A stretch of DNA of 64,000 nucleotides, taken from contig JAGWWM010000002.1 of NCBI GenBank assembly GCA_018970395.1, forward strand, positions 1 through 64,000. The letters run 5' to 3'. A program made the translations under genes and the position numbers. The notes under the pieces were generated by a model, which worked only from the letters and a program-made list of their open reading frames with translations, did not search any database and was not told the DNA's origin. The DNA comes from Bacteroidota bacterium (GTDB lineage Bacteria; Bacteroidota; Bacteroidia; Chitinophagales; Chitinophagaceae). Shown piece after piece: positions 1 through 7,145 of the stretch. The first letter of the stretch is position 1, and each line of letters starts with the position of its first letter.

Positions 1-1089
1 TATTACATCTTCACCACTGCTATTGCTTGTAAGAGATCCTTTCGATAATACGAAGCCGGCTTGTCCGTTTGGTGCCATGTGGTATAAGAAATGCTGAATC
101 CAGGCATAGTTGGCATTCCCTGCCGGGGGCTTTCCGTATTGCCAGCGAGCATCACTTTGCAAAAGATCTCCACTCCAATCGCTATCGTTAAAAGGAGGAT
201 TGGCAATAATGAAATCCGCTTTCAGGTCTTTATGTGCATCATTCAAAAAACTGCCTTCATTATTCCATTTCACATTGCTACTATCAATGCCTCTGATGGC
301 AAGATTCATTTTTGCCAATCGCCAGGTAGTCTGATTGCTTTCCTGTCCGTAAATAGAGATGTGATCGGCAGGATTTAACGAAAGTTTCTTTCCATTATTT
401 TTTTTATAATGATCTTGATGATGCTTAATAAATTTCTCACTCTGCACGAACATGCCGCCACTTCCGCAGCAAGGATCGAAAACTCGACCCTCATAAGGTT
501 CAAGCATTTCTACCAGTAATTTCACCACACTTTCAGGTGTGTAGAACTGACCGCCTTTCTTTCCCTCTGCCAATGCAAACTCACCCAGAAAATATTCAAA
601 TACTCGGCCTAAAATATCCTTGCTTTGCGCCTCTTTAGTTCCCAGTGTGGCCGTGCTAACTAAATCTACCAAACCACCCAAACTACCTTTATCCAATTTC
701 TCTTGTGCATACACTTTTGGCAAAACGCCTTTCAATGATGGATTATCTTTTTCAATAGCATCCATTGCATCGTCAATGTCTTTACCAATAGAAGGAAGTT
801 TTGCTCTGCCTTGAAGCCAATGCCAGCGTGCAGATGAAGGCACAAAGAAAACCTTCTCCGCAATGTATTCATTTTTATCTTCAGGATCGGCTCCTTCATA
901 ATCGCCTTTGCCTTCTTTTAATTTACTATACAGTTCTTCAAATGCATCAGAAATGTATTTAAGAAATATCAGCCCCAATGCAACATGCTTGTATTCTGCT
1001 GCATCCATATTCTTACGCAGCTTATCAGCGGCTTTCCAAAGTTTCTTTTCAAGCGGCTCTTCCTGTTCAACTTTTTTAGTTTTTGCCAT
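1..1089 (-). CDS. hsdM: Type I restriction-modification DNA methylase subunit HsdM, N-terminal 363 residues (cut by window edge)
   Basis: This frame is open from an ATG at 1089 to the first base of the window, so the C-terminus is missing. HsdM transfers a methyl group from SAM to adenine N6 and forms the M2S1 methylase with HsdS; with HsdR it makes the restriction complex. The N-terminal helical domain (residues about 1-150) is followed by the Rossmann methylase domain. The SAM motif [11 protein letters not shown] lies near residue 206 and the catalytic NPPF near residue 297, followed by the family-typical [11 protein letters not shown]. The gene starts 18 bp after the XRE regulator at 1108 and is probably co-transcribed with it. 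hsdS and hsdR would lie to the left. No frameshift is visible in the 363 codons. Confidence 0.93.
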   Translation of the reverse strand, partial: MAKTKKVEQEEPLEKKLWKAADKLRKNMDAAEYKHVALGLIFLKYISDAFEELYSKLKEGKGDYEGADPEDKNEYIAEKVFFVPSSARWHWLQGRAKLPSIGKDIDDAMDAIEKDNPSLKGVLPKVYAQEKLDKGSLGGLVDLVSTATLGTKEAQSKDILGRVFEYFLGEFALAEGKKGGQFYTPESVVKLLVEMLEPYEGRVFDPCCGSGGMFVQSEKFIKHHQDHYKKNNGKKLSLNPADHISIYGQESNQTTWRLAKMNLAIRGIDSSNVKWNNEGSFLNDAHKDLKADFIIANPPFNDSDWSGDLLQSDARWQYGKPPAGNANYAWIQHFLYHMAPNGQAGFVLSKGSLTSNSSGEDVI

Positions 1090-1107
1090 TTTCTATATTC
1101 GCTTTGT

Positions 1108-1395
1108 TCAAGTTGTTTGTAAAATAAACTGTAATGATTCTTTCAAATAAGGTTCACCTCCATATTCCTGCATTATTTTTTGATTCAAAAACTGAATTTG
1201 GAGTTCCCTGTATTTTAAATTGAATAATTCAGCAATCGGTTTAATCATGTGAGTTTGCAGCTGCCTTTCCCCATGTTCAATTTTGCTGAGCAAGGAAATA
1301 TCAATCCCAATATGTTCTGCCACTTCTCTCAATGACATCTTCCTCTCTTTACGAAGTTTTTGCAAATAGCCCCCAATGTCGTTTACAGATTTCAT
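1108..1395 (-). CDS. XRE-family helix-turn-helix regulator linked to hsdM
   Basis: A 95-residue protein that is almost entirely a Cro/CI-type HTH domain. Residues about 5-60 contain the pattern MSLREVAEHIGIDISLLSKI followed by EHGERQ, typical of XRE repressors. A start 11 codons upstream (GTG or ATG near 1428) is possible in frame, but it would lie upstream of the transcription start predicted from the -7 box at 1426-1433, so I chose the ATG at 1395. The gene directly precedes hsdM, with 18 bp between them. This suggests a controller-type regulator that times methylase expression, as C proteins do in other restriction systems. Direct evidence for that role is lacking. Confidence 0.8.
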   Translation of the reverse strand: MKSVNDIGGYLQKLRKERKMSLREVAEHIGIDISLLSKIEHGERQLQTHMIKPIAELFNLKYRELQIQFLNQKIMQEYGGEPYLKESLQFILQTT

Positions 1396-1414
1396 AAACC
1401 CAGTTTTTTGTTTA

Positions 1415-1433
1415 GACAAACATGTCAAAAGTA
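1415..1433 (-). promoter_or_regulatory. Promoter -7 box and possible operator for the XRE-hsdM operon
   Basis: On the minus strand TACTTTTG (1426-1433) matches the Bacteroidota -7 element TAnnTTTG. It is followed at once by GACATGTTTGTC (1415-1426), an imperfect dyad with GACA/TGTC half-sites that would cover the transcription start. A dyad at this place upstream of an XRE gene suggests autoregulation. No clear -33 TTTG was found at the usual spacing. Confidence 0.45.
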
Positions 1434-1526
1434 GCTTTTTTTATTATCTCTTTTTAAAATTGTGGGAAACTTTTCTGTCATTTGAGGTCAGAGTTCGGAG
1501 CATGGCGGTAAAAGCATGGTAAAAAT

Positions 1527-1555
1527 AAAGTCCCACAGTAAAAATGTGGGACTTT
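1527..1555 (-). terminator. Intrinsic terminator after the island replication operon
   Basis: An 11-bp perfect inverted repeat (AAAGTCCCACA at 1527-1537, TGTGGGACTTT at 1545-1555) with a 7-nt loop. On the minus strand it is followed by a T-rich tract. It lies about 60 bp downstream of the Toprim/RecA-fold gene and separates that operon from the XRE-hsdM unit. Confidence 0.75.
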
Positions 1556-1613
1556 CACCGGAAAATGGAGGGATGAAACCGGCAATTTCGTGGTAATTAC
1601 CAGCGAAATATGT

Positions 1614-3689
1614 TTAGAAAGGCATGCCTGCAAGGCATAATTCAGCATTATTCGAGGGGTGCTTCTCGATGATTGAATGTTCTTTCATGTATTTGATGTA
1701 GTTTCTTGCCATGCGATCCTTTACATCCATGGCTTCCATAATGGCTTGTGTCAAATCAGCCATTGTCATAGATGATTTTCGATTGAAAATTTCTTTGGCA
1801 ACATCTGTAAGGTCGTTGAGCTTGCGTGTTTCAGAATCTTCCTTGCTCTTTTCTCCCATGAATACATGCCGTCCTTCATTGTTATCCCAGCCAAACTGAA
1901 TGAGAGGCACATCCAGGGGCGAGCCGTCTCGTACTTTGAGCGCTTTTACTACGCTGCATCTATTGTTGTCGTCTTTTTCAATGAGAATGATGCCGGCAGC
2001 TTTGCGCTGTACTTCCGATCCCAGGTGTCCACGCAGCTTCATACCGGACGGAGACATGTGCAACACACAAACAATGCAAGTATTGTAAATGGCGGCAAGC
2101 CTGAATAGTTCCTCAATGAGCTTCACAGAGCTTTCTTCATCATTCACACCACCCAGTAAATCTGCAATACCGTCAATCACCATGAGGTGAATGCCACCAT
2201 ACTCGTAATAAAACCTGTCCATGGATTCGAGTATAAGATTCATGCGCTCGTTTCGAGAAATACCAACCAGGCAAAAGGCTTTGAACCATGAAGGCGGTCG
2301 CTCCAGAGTAGAGCGTTTCATGATGTAGGTAAGATTCTTATAGAGCTGGTATTCTGATTGCTCTGTATCATAAAGTAGCACTGCTTTTTGGCTATCATTT
2401 TCCTGTACGGTTGTGCCCAGAGTATCAACCACAACATCTCCCGGTTTAATGCAGCCGGAAAGAATACCTCCCAAGTAATTAGTTTTTCCGCTTCCTTCTG
2501 AACCGGCAACACAGAGAAGATTTCCGGGTGATCCAATTGTAACATCATTGATTTTAATTACGGGATCGGGAGCTTTAGGCGGTTTATCAAAGTCAATCTC
2601 ACAGCTGCGTATAACAGACAATGTGTCCTCGTAAATCTGATCGAGCATTTCTACAAAGAGCATCATCAAATCATCGGCAGTGTGCCCCAGGCGAAAGAAA
2701 TCTGAAATATCTTTTTGTGTTTTCTCTCCGGTTAGCGGTAGTTTAAGACTTTGAAGCTGGTAGCTTTTCAAATCATGCGTGAGCTTCTCCATGGACTTCA
2801 ATCCGGTTTCATCCACATCATACAAAAGGGTGATGTGCTTAAACCGGTAGCTCAATCCTCGCAGCAAGTTCTTAGGTATGTGAGCTGTTTCACTGTTCAG
2901 GCAAATTGCATTGAATCCATGTGACACAAGGCTCAATACATCTTTTTCGCCACCGGTAATAAAAAGAATATCTCCTCTTACCGGCAGTTGTTCAATTCCA
3001 AATACATAGCTCTCGCTTATTTCACCGGTGTAGAGAAATCGTAATCTTGAATTTGGCAAGTAAAGTTTTGTGTATCTGCGCCCATGGTAACCGAAAATAG
3101 GCTCCTGATCTGTGGAAAGCAGGTCGTATTCTTTGCCTTCTTTGTTGATGCCATGAAAGGCTTCAACCGAGGAAACATGGTAACGCTCTAACACTTCCTT
3201 GGTGATTCCGTATTGTGCCCAAAAATCAAGCTCGGCATTGTTGAAATCTTTTGTCTTAATAGGCAGCTTTAACTTGGCTGTTTCAAATCCATCATGAATG
3301 GAAGAGATTTTACTTGCACGATTGAGCATGGGCGTATTTTCTCGTACTAGGCGATCCACCTTGTGTGGGTTATCTTCCAGGTTGAGATACATTTCACAGT
3401 CAATGATTTCAAGGATGCGAAGGAAATCGGTTCGGTCATCACATTCCAGGGCAAAGATTTTTCCCACCATGAAAAAACAGTCGCCGCTGTACTCCGAATC
3501 ACCAAAGTCTTTGAATTTGTAAATACCGGATTTGTTATCAAAGTAAACATAACAAGATGCCCGGCTATCCTGGTAAAAAGGGCTTTTGAATGATTTGCCC
3601 ACTTTGCTGAATCGGCTGCCGATAAAATGCTTGAATACATCCAGCCCTTTGTTGGTAGCGTTTATTACGCTGTCTTTGTTTAATGCCAT
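1614..3689 (-). CDS. Toprim and RecA-fold ATPase replication protein of a mobile element (primase/helicase-like)
   Basis: A 691-residue protein. The N-terminal part (about 1-120) resembles the accessory region of element-encoded primases but lacks an obvious zinc finger. A Toprim-like stretch runs from about 235 to 310 (FITGGEKDVLSLVSHGFNAI, then LLYDVDETG), giving the acidic metal-binding residues of primases. A RecA-fold ATPase follows, with Walker A GSEGSGKT near 397-404 and Walker B HLMVIDGIADLL near 500. The last 60 residues look like a winged helix. Known proteins of this architecture sit in Bacteroidota integrative and mobilizable elements and are thought to help replicate the excised form. 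It forms an operon with the HTH gene 14 bp upstream. The start at the ATG at 3689 is the first in-frame one. The biochemical role is inferred. Confidence 0.75.
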   Translation of the reverse strand: MALNKDSVINATNKGLDVFKHFIGSRFSKVGKSFKSPFYQDSRASCYVYFDNKSGIYKFKDFGDSEYSGDCFFMVGKIFALECDDRTDFLRILEIIDCEMYLNLEDNPHKVDRLVRENTPMLNRASKISSIHDGFETAKLKLPIKTKDFNNAELDFWAQYGITKEVLERYHVSSVEAFHGINKEGKEYDLLSTDQEPIFGYHGRRYTKLYLPNSRLRFLYTGEISESYVFGIEQLPVRGDILFITGGEKDVLSLVSHGFNAICLNSETAHIPKNLLRGLSYRFKHITLLYDVDETGLKSMEKLTHDLKSYQLQSLKLPLTGEKTQKDISDFFRLGHTADDLMMLFVEMLDQIYEDTLSVIRSCEIDFDKPPKAPDPVIKINDVTIGSPGNLLCVAGSEGSGKTNYLGGILSGCIKPGDVVVDTLGTTVQENDSQKAVLLYDTEQSEYQLYKNLTYIMKRSTLERPPSWFKAFCLVGISRNERMNLILESMDRFYYEYGGIHLMVIDGIADLLGGVNDEESSVKLIEELFRLAAIYNTCIVCVLHMSPSGMKLRGHLGSEVQRKAAGIILIEKDDNNRCSVVKALKVRDGSPLDVPLIQFGWDNNEGRHVFMGEKSKEDSETRKLNDLTDVAKEIFNRKSSMTMADLTQAIMEAMDVKDRMARNYIKYMKEHSIIEKHPSNNAELCLAGMPF

Positions 3690-3703
3690 ATTTAGTGATT
3701 TGG

Positions 3704-4018
3704 TTAGGGTTTCAGAATGGAAGGCTTTGCCTTTTTGTAATTCTTGCTCGCATAGTTTCGCAGATCGGAGAGCAGAATGCGTCTATGTCTGCCGACCTGT
3801 GTAAAGGCTAATTCGCCCGATTTCATGAGATCATAAATCAGTGTCTTGCCGCAATCAAGAAAGCGACAAGCACCGAGCAGATCTATGTATCGTTCATTCT
3901 TTCCCGGCTCCCTTACTACTGTCACTAAATGGTTCAGCTTTTTCTCAACTTGTTCAAGCCTGGTTTCGAGTTCCTGGATTTTCTTGTCTTTGGACTTATC
4001 TTCATTTAATTGCCACAT
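3704..4018 (-). CDS. Excisionase-like helix-turn-helix protein
   Basis: About 104 residues. Residues 5-35 form a charged, probably coiled-coil segment (IQELETRLEQVEKKLNHLV). The C-terminal half is an HTH_17/MerR-like winged helix with the pattern LLGACRFLDCGKTLIYDLMK and then GELAFTQVGRHRRI, as in the excisionase family of Bacteroidota conjugative and mobilizable elements. The same class is often found just upstream of Toprim/RecA-fold genes, as here. It may direct excision or switch on the replication gene. A GTG two codons upstream (4024) is an alternative start; the ATG at 4018 was preferred. Confidence 0.75.
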   Translation of the reverse strand: MWQLNEDKSKDKKIQELETRLEQVEKKLNHLVTVVREPGKNERYIDLLGACRFLDCGKTLIYDLMKSGELAFTQVGRHRRILLSDLRNYASKNYKKAKPSILKP

Positions 4019-4104
4019 AAGCACTTGATTTTGAATTCGAGTGCAAGGCTACTGACAATCAAAAAAAATATTATTGTAGTTGAATTCAAGTTGAATAAGA
4101 TTTT

Positions 4105-4491
4105 CTACAAGCCTTTGGCGGCATAATCAGAAAAGGTCAGCAATAATTCATTCAGGTACGGACTTCCTTTTTCAATTTTTCGAGCTTTGGCAGCGTTTAG
4201 GGTTCCGTGCCAATGACCAATTCGGATATTGAAGAACCACATAAGGATTTCAAAAAAATCTTTCTTGGAAAGTTTCTTTTCATTAATTGCTTTTACGGAA
4301 TTGCTTTCATAGATGGCGACAAAGAGTTCAACGAAATCAACTTTTTCTTTTTGCCATTGAAGTAGTGTGTTGGTACTTCCGGGAGGGAATAAGCTGAGTT
4401 GACCATTGATGTGATCCTTTAAATCTTGCTTTGTAGGGAATGAATTTGCAGAAGTAGTTTGTTCCTCATGGGATGCGAAAAAACGCTCCAA
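4105..4491 (-). CDS. RteC-like regulator, C-terminal part (separated from its N-terminal part by a frameshift)
   Basis: The best open start in this frame is a TTG at 4491, but the frame is open further upstream to the A9 run at 4566-4574 and continues naturally from the gene at 4559-4951. The C-terminal half (KVDFVELFVAIYESNSV, then WFFNIRIGHWHGTL) resembles the C-terminus of RteC, the CTnDOT regulator that activates excision genes. With 8 instead of 9 A bases the two parts would make one protein of 281 residues, about the normal RteC length. It is therefore a broken gene, a gene read by slippage, or a sequencing error. It probably is not an independent protein. Confidence 0.6.
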   Translation of the reverse strand: MERFFASHEEQTTSANSFPTKQDLKDHINGQLSLFPPGSTNTLLQWQKEKVDFVELFVAIYESNSVKAINEKKLSKKDFFEILMWFFNIRIGHWHGTLNAAKARKIEKGSPYLNELLLTFSDYAAKGL

Positions 4492-4558
4492 ATGGGTTAT
4501 TCTGTGCTGATACAGTTGCTCTAATGATTCAAGGTATCTGTTCTGAACAACAAAATAG

Positions 4559-4951
4559 TTAAGAATTTTTTTTTAAGCCTTCATCATTAAGGTATTCACT
4601 GCGAGATGCTTTTACTAGTTCAATCCGATCGAATAATGGGAAAGGATCATTTTTAGGAAAATACCGATGCCGAAATTCTCTGACTTCAAATTTATAGAGG
4701 TCAAACAGCCTTTTAAGACTATCCAATTCATCTAATCCCTTTGCAATATCAGCTCCGACCTGTTGCTTGCAATTGGCATAGAAGCTATCCAGGTGATGCT
4801 GGTAGGCTGTGGGATTAGTGAAGCCGTTAAAACTGATGTCTGATGTCATATCATCATCAAATAGGCTTATCTGCCTTCTAGCAGATTTTGGGAAAACATG
4901 GACTTTAGCGATTTTCGCTTGTTCCAAAGCGTTGTTAAGGATTTGATTCAT
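4559..4951 (-). CDS. RteC-like regulator, N-terminal part (frameshifted)
   Basis: 130 residues from an ATG at 4951. The frame ends a few codons after an A9 run, with the sequence GLKKNS and stop. Removing one A gives GLKKILNYFVVQNRYLESLE and continues smoothly into the RteC-like part at 4105. On its own the fragment has no recognisable domain; the assignment rests on its neighbour and on the combined length. In CTnDOT-type elements RteC is made in response to an inducing signal and switches on excision. Here the gene is first in the island's leftward run of genes, upstream of the HTH protein and the replication gene. Confidence 0.6.
   Translation of the reverse strand: MNQILNNALEQAKIAKVHVFPKSARRQISLFDDDMTSDISFNGFTNPTAYQHHLDSFYANCKQQVGADIAKGLDELDSLKRLFDLYKFEVREFRHRYFPKNDPFPLFDRIELVKASRSEYLNDEGLKKNS
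4566..4574 (-). other. A9 homopolymer at the RteC frameshift
   Basis: Nine consecutive A bases in the coding (minus) strand, exactly where the two RteC-like reading frames meet. Runs of this length are known sites of transcriptional slippage, phase variation and sequencing error. Eight A bases would join the frames into one 281-residue protein. Confidence 0.85.
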
Positions 4952-4965
4952 GAATGTTTGTTTTT

Positions 4966-4998
4966 AAAATCTAATATTAACAATCAATCACTGTCAAA
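4966..4998 (-). promoter_or_regulatory. Possible promoter of the RteC-like gene
   Basis: Minus strand TTTG (4995-4998), 21 bp, then TAGATTTT (4966-4973), which matches seven of eight positions of TTTG-N19-21-TAnnTTTG at the -7 box allowing for its last base. It lies 15 bp before the ATG at 4951. Confidence 0.4.
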
Positions 4999-5050
4999 TC
5001 GAGTCAATAACAAGGGGAAAAATCTCCTGAAAAAAGGGTAAAATCACCGT

Positions 5051-5096
5051 TTGGCAATTGGCAATGGATATATATATACCATTGCCAAATTGCCAA
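5051..5096. repeat. 46-bp palindrome with four TTGGCAA sites
   Basis: The left arm (5051-5067) and right arm (5079-5096) are inverted repeats that match except for one extra base. An 11-bp run of alternating A and T lies between them. Each arm contains two copies of TTGGCAA, giving two direct and two inverted sites. It sits between the RteC-like gene and the att remnant. It could be an operator, a replication origin with iteron-like sites, or a recombinase binding site. Confidence 0.8.
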
Positions 5097-5365
5097 CAGA
5101 GATATGATTTTAAAAATTGCTGAAAAAACGATTCAATTATCGTTGCTGTAAGCTTGAAATAAAATTCATTTCAATTTATTTGTTTGCAAGAGGAAAAAAT
5201 GCATCGATATTTTTTAAATTCCGGAGGGTTCATTACATTTGTTTATCCAAAGAGGTGACTATATTGAAAGTCAAGTCCCCCAACTTTCGGACTTGGTTTC
5301 CTTTTGGTAACCCCTTTGGTTGAAGCTAGTTATAACATCAAGAGACTTAAATACTTAGGAGGTTA
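5097..5365. other. Gene-poor stretch next to the attachment site
   Basis: No gene could be supported here. A 68-codon open frame on the plus strand (5117-5323) has no recognisable domain. A small hairpin (CAAGTCC...GGACTTG, about 5272-5296) and the imperfect repeats of CCTTTTGGTAACCCCTTTGG just after it might be arm sites for an integrase; this is a guess. The 140 bp between the terminator at 5400 and that at 5561 show nothing recognisable. Confidence 0.4.
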
Positions 5366-5390
5366 GGTTCACAATCCTCTCTCTCCGCCA
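5366..5390 (+). repeat. tRNA 3'-end remnant (Ser-like), presumed attachment site of the island
   Basis: The stretch from GGTTC through AATCCTCTCTCTCCGCCA has the T-loop start, acceptor strand, discriminator G and CCA of a tRNA, and resembles tRNA-Ser genes. Upstream, the T stem no longer pairs and no anticodon arm exists. A terminator follows 10 bp later, as behind an intact tRNA gene. This fits the duplicated core left when an element inserts into a tRNA 3' end. The identity as Ser is by resemblance only. Confidence 0.6.
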
Positions 5391-5399
5391 TACTAATTT

Positions 5400-5421
5400 G
5401 CCCCTTTTTTAGGGGCATTTT
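5400..5421 (+). terminator. Terminator following the tRNA remnant
   Basis: GCCCC, a run of T with one A, GGGGC, then ATTTTTAT: a short GC-rich stem followed by T residues on the plus strand. It probably belonged to the original tRNA gene. Confidence 0.7.
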
Positions 5422-5560
5422 TATGTCCGTGAATGTTCTAAGCCATGCTTGTGCTAATAAACGAGCATAAAAAAATGGGAGGCACGGAGTGCCGGTACAT
5501 CCAATGTAAGAGCGATCTCTTTGTAATGAGTACAAGATATAGGCGTCATAGGTCATAAAT

Positions 5561-5591
5561 ACAAAACCTCGTCGATTGGACGAGGTTTTGT
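5561..5591 (-). terminator. Terminator of tRNA-Val
   Basis: A perfect 13-bp inverted repeat (ACAAAACCTCGTC at 5561-5573, GACGAGGTTTTGT at 5579-5591) with a 5-nt loop directly at the 3' end of the tRNA gene. Confidence 0.8.
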
Positions 5592-5665
5592 GGGAGCACA
5601 CGGGCTCGAACCGCGGACCCTCTGCTTGTAAGGCAGATGCTCTGAACCAACTGAGCTATGCTCCC
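5592..5665 (-). tRNA. tRNA-Val(TAC)
   Basis: A 74-nt cloverleaf: acceptor GGGAGCA pairs with TGCTCCC, the D arm has AGCTCAGTTGGT, the anticodon loop is CTTACAA (anticodon TAC at 5628-5630), and the T arm carries GGTTCGAACCC. CCA is not encoded. A promoter box upstream and a strong terminator downstream make it a single-gene unit. Confidence 0.95.
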
Positions 5666-5676
5666 GAAATGGATTG

Positions 5677-5684
5677 CAAAGATA
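5677..5684 (-). promoter_or_regulatory. -7 box of tRNA-Val
   Basis: TATCTTTG on the minus strand matches TAnnTTTG and lies 12 bp before the mature tRNA 5' end. Confidence 0.6.
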
Positions 5685-5740
5685 AGGGTATGATTATTTC
5701 TAAGAAATTTTTTTCAAAAATCTATTCTAAAAATACTTTC

Positions 5741-7018
5741 CTACCCCAACACCACATATCCCCAGGGATCCAAAGAGTGGAGATCTTTAAGTGTAACGGA
5801 TTTTCCGGTGAATAAATCCGTATAAGTTCCTTTCAACCGCTGATCATCTAATTGTATCCGCACCCGTTGATCGGAAAAGTTTAATAATACCACAAGATGA
5901 TGCGACAGATTGGTTCTTGCAAAAGCAAAAACAGAATGATTATCAGTGGTACTGATGCGCCAGGTCAATACATGATGATACGCTGTTTGAAAAACCGGAT
6001 GGGTCTTTCTTAGCGTCAATAACTTTTTATAAAAATCGTGCAGCGCGGGTTTACCCTTCCACGCAATTTCATCCTTATCAAAAAATAATAATCGCTTCTG
6101 ATTCGGCAATTCCTGTCCGCTATAAATCAACGGAATGCCTTTCCACATACTGCTGAAAACCGCTAAGGGCAATGCCATATTTCCATACTTCTCATATTCG
6201 GTTCCGTTCCAGCTGTTCTCATCATGGTTGGAAGTGAAAAAAGTTCTTAAATGATGGGCGGGCTTCTTATGATTATAACCCGTTAAAGCAGCATCCAGCG
6301 ATACGAGCTTCCACCGATGTTTATAATACTCCTGCGCCACGTGCATCCAGTGCCAGGTATAGCTGGCATCAAAAACTTTTCCATACGCCTCTTCTCCCCA
6401 CTGATCAAATTCTCCGTACCAGAATAATGTTTTGTGTGTATCAATATGGCGACGAGCAGCTGCCCAGAAATCAAGCGGCACGAGTGCAGCCATATCGCAC
6501 CTGAAGCCATCTATATCGCATTCCTTTACCCAAAACTCCATGTCTTGAATCATGGCTTTCCATAAATCTCCATTCATGTAATTCAAATGAATCACATCTT
6601 CCCAGGTTTCCACGGGAGGTTTAAAATTTCCGTGATGATCTTTGGTATAAAAATCAGGATTAGTATGCGTCCATTCATGATCCCATCCGGTATGATTCGC
6701 CACCCAGTCAATAATGACTTTCATCCCCAGCGAATGAATCTCTTTCACCATGGATTTAAAATCGTCCAGCGTACCGAATTCCGGATTGATGTCCACATAA
6801 CTGCTGCAAGCGTAATAACTTCCTAAAGAGCCCTTTCTATGCTTTTTTGAAATGGGCTGTACGGGCATGAACCACAGTACTTCTACGCCCATATCTTGTA
6901 GTCGGGGCAGGTGGGTTCTGAACGCGGCTATCGTTCCTTCGCGCGTGTATTGTCTGAGATTAACTTCATAGATATTGGTTGACCCGACCCATTCGGGTTG
7001 CTTGAAAACTTCCTGCAT
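5741..7018 (-). CDS. Alpha-amylase family glycosidase (GH13), cytoplasmic
   Basis: 425 residues without a signal peptide, so the enzyme probably acts on internal alpha-glucans or oligosaccharides. It begins directly with the GH13 barrel (NIYEVNLRQYT). Conserved GH13 region I is VIIDWVANHTG. The nucleophile Asp is in GFRCDMA (about 174), the acid/base Glu in FWYGEFDQ (about 202), and the transition-state Asp in FTSNHDENSW (about 264). All three catalytic residues are present. A short C-terminal beta domain follows. The substrate within GH13 cannot be told from sequence alone. It stands alone between tRNA-Val and the divergent ispH. Confidence 0.9.
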   Translation of the reverse strand: MQEVFKQPEWVGSTNIYEVNLRQYTREGTIAAFRTHLPRLQDMGVEVLWFMPVQPISKKHRKGSLGSYYACSSYVDINPEFGTLDDFKSMVKEIHSLGMKVIIDWVANHTGWDHEWTHTNPDFYTKDHHGNFKPPVETWEDVIHLNYMNGDLWKAMIQDMEFWVKECDIDGFRCDMAALVPLDFWAAARRHIDTHKTLFWYGEFDQWGEEAYGKVFDASYTWHWMHVAQEYYKHRWKLVSLDAALTGYNHKKPAHHLRTFFTSNHDENSWNGTEYEKYGNMALPLAVFSSMWKGIPLIYSGQELPNQKRLLFFDKDEIAWKGKPALHDFYKKLLTLRKTHPVFQTAYHHVLTWRISTTDNHSVFAFARTNLSHHLVVLLNFSDQRVRIQLDDQRLKGTYTDLFTGKSVTLKDLHSLDPWGYVVLG

Positions 7019-7100
7019 CTGCGATCAATTAAACATCAATGTTACGAATGAAAAAGCTAACAAACGGCTTTAATTTTTCCGCCCATAAACCAACTACCTT

Positions 7101-7108
7101 TACATTTG
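7101..7108 (+). promoter_or_regulatory. -7 box of ispH
   Basis: TACATTTG matches TAnnTTTG. The predicted transcript would start near 7114, leaving a leader of about 30 nt before the ispH ATG. No -33 TTTG is evident. Confidence 0.5.
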
Positions 7109-7145
7109 TAATGCTATTAAGCGTTGCTATAATATCATAAAGCAG

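Larger units (their letters stand above)
1..5390. mobile_element. Right end of a tRNA-integrated genomic island (partial)
   Basis: The genes at 1-4951 (type I methylase, XRE regulator, Toprim/RecA-fold replication protein, excisionase-like HTH protein, RteC-like regulator) are typical cargo and control genes of Bacteroidota integrative or mobilizable elements. At 5366-5390 there is a short stretch resembling the 3' end of a tRNA-Ser, ending in GCCA and followed by a terminator but without the rest of the tRNA. That is what remains at the far end when an element inserts into the 3' end of a tRNA gene. From 5592 on, genes are ordinary chromosomal ones. No integrase or relaxase is visible, so they should lie left of the window or be lost. 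The boundary is an inference from this remnant. Confidence 0.6.

Noticed and set aside
5117-5323. 68-codon open frame near the att site
   Set aside because: No domain, low-complexity composition and overlap with hairpins; no support for coding.
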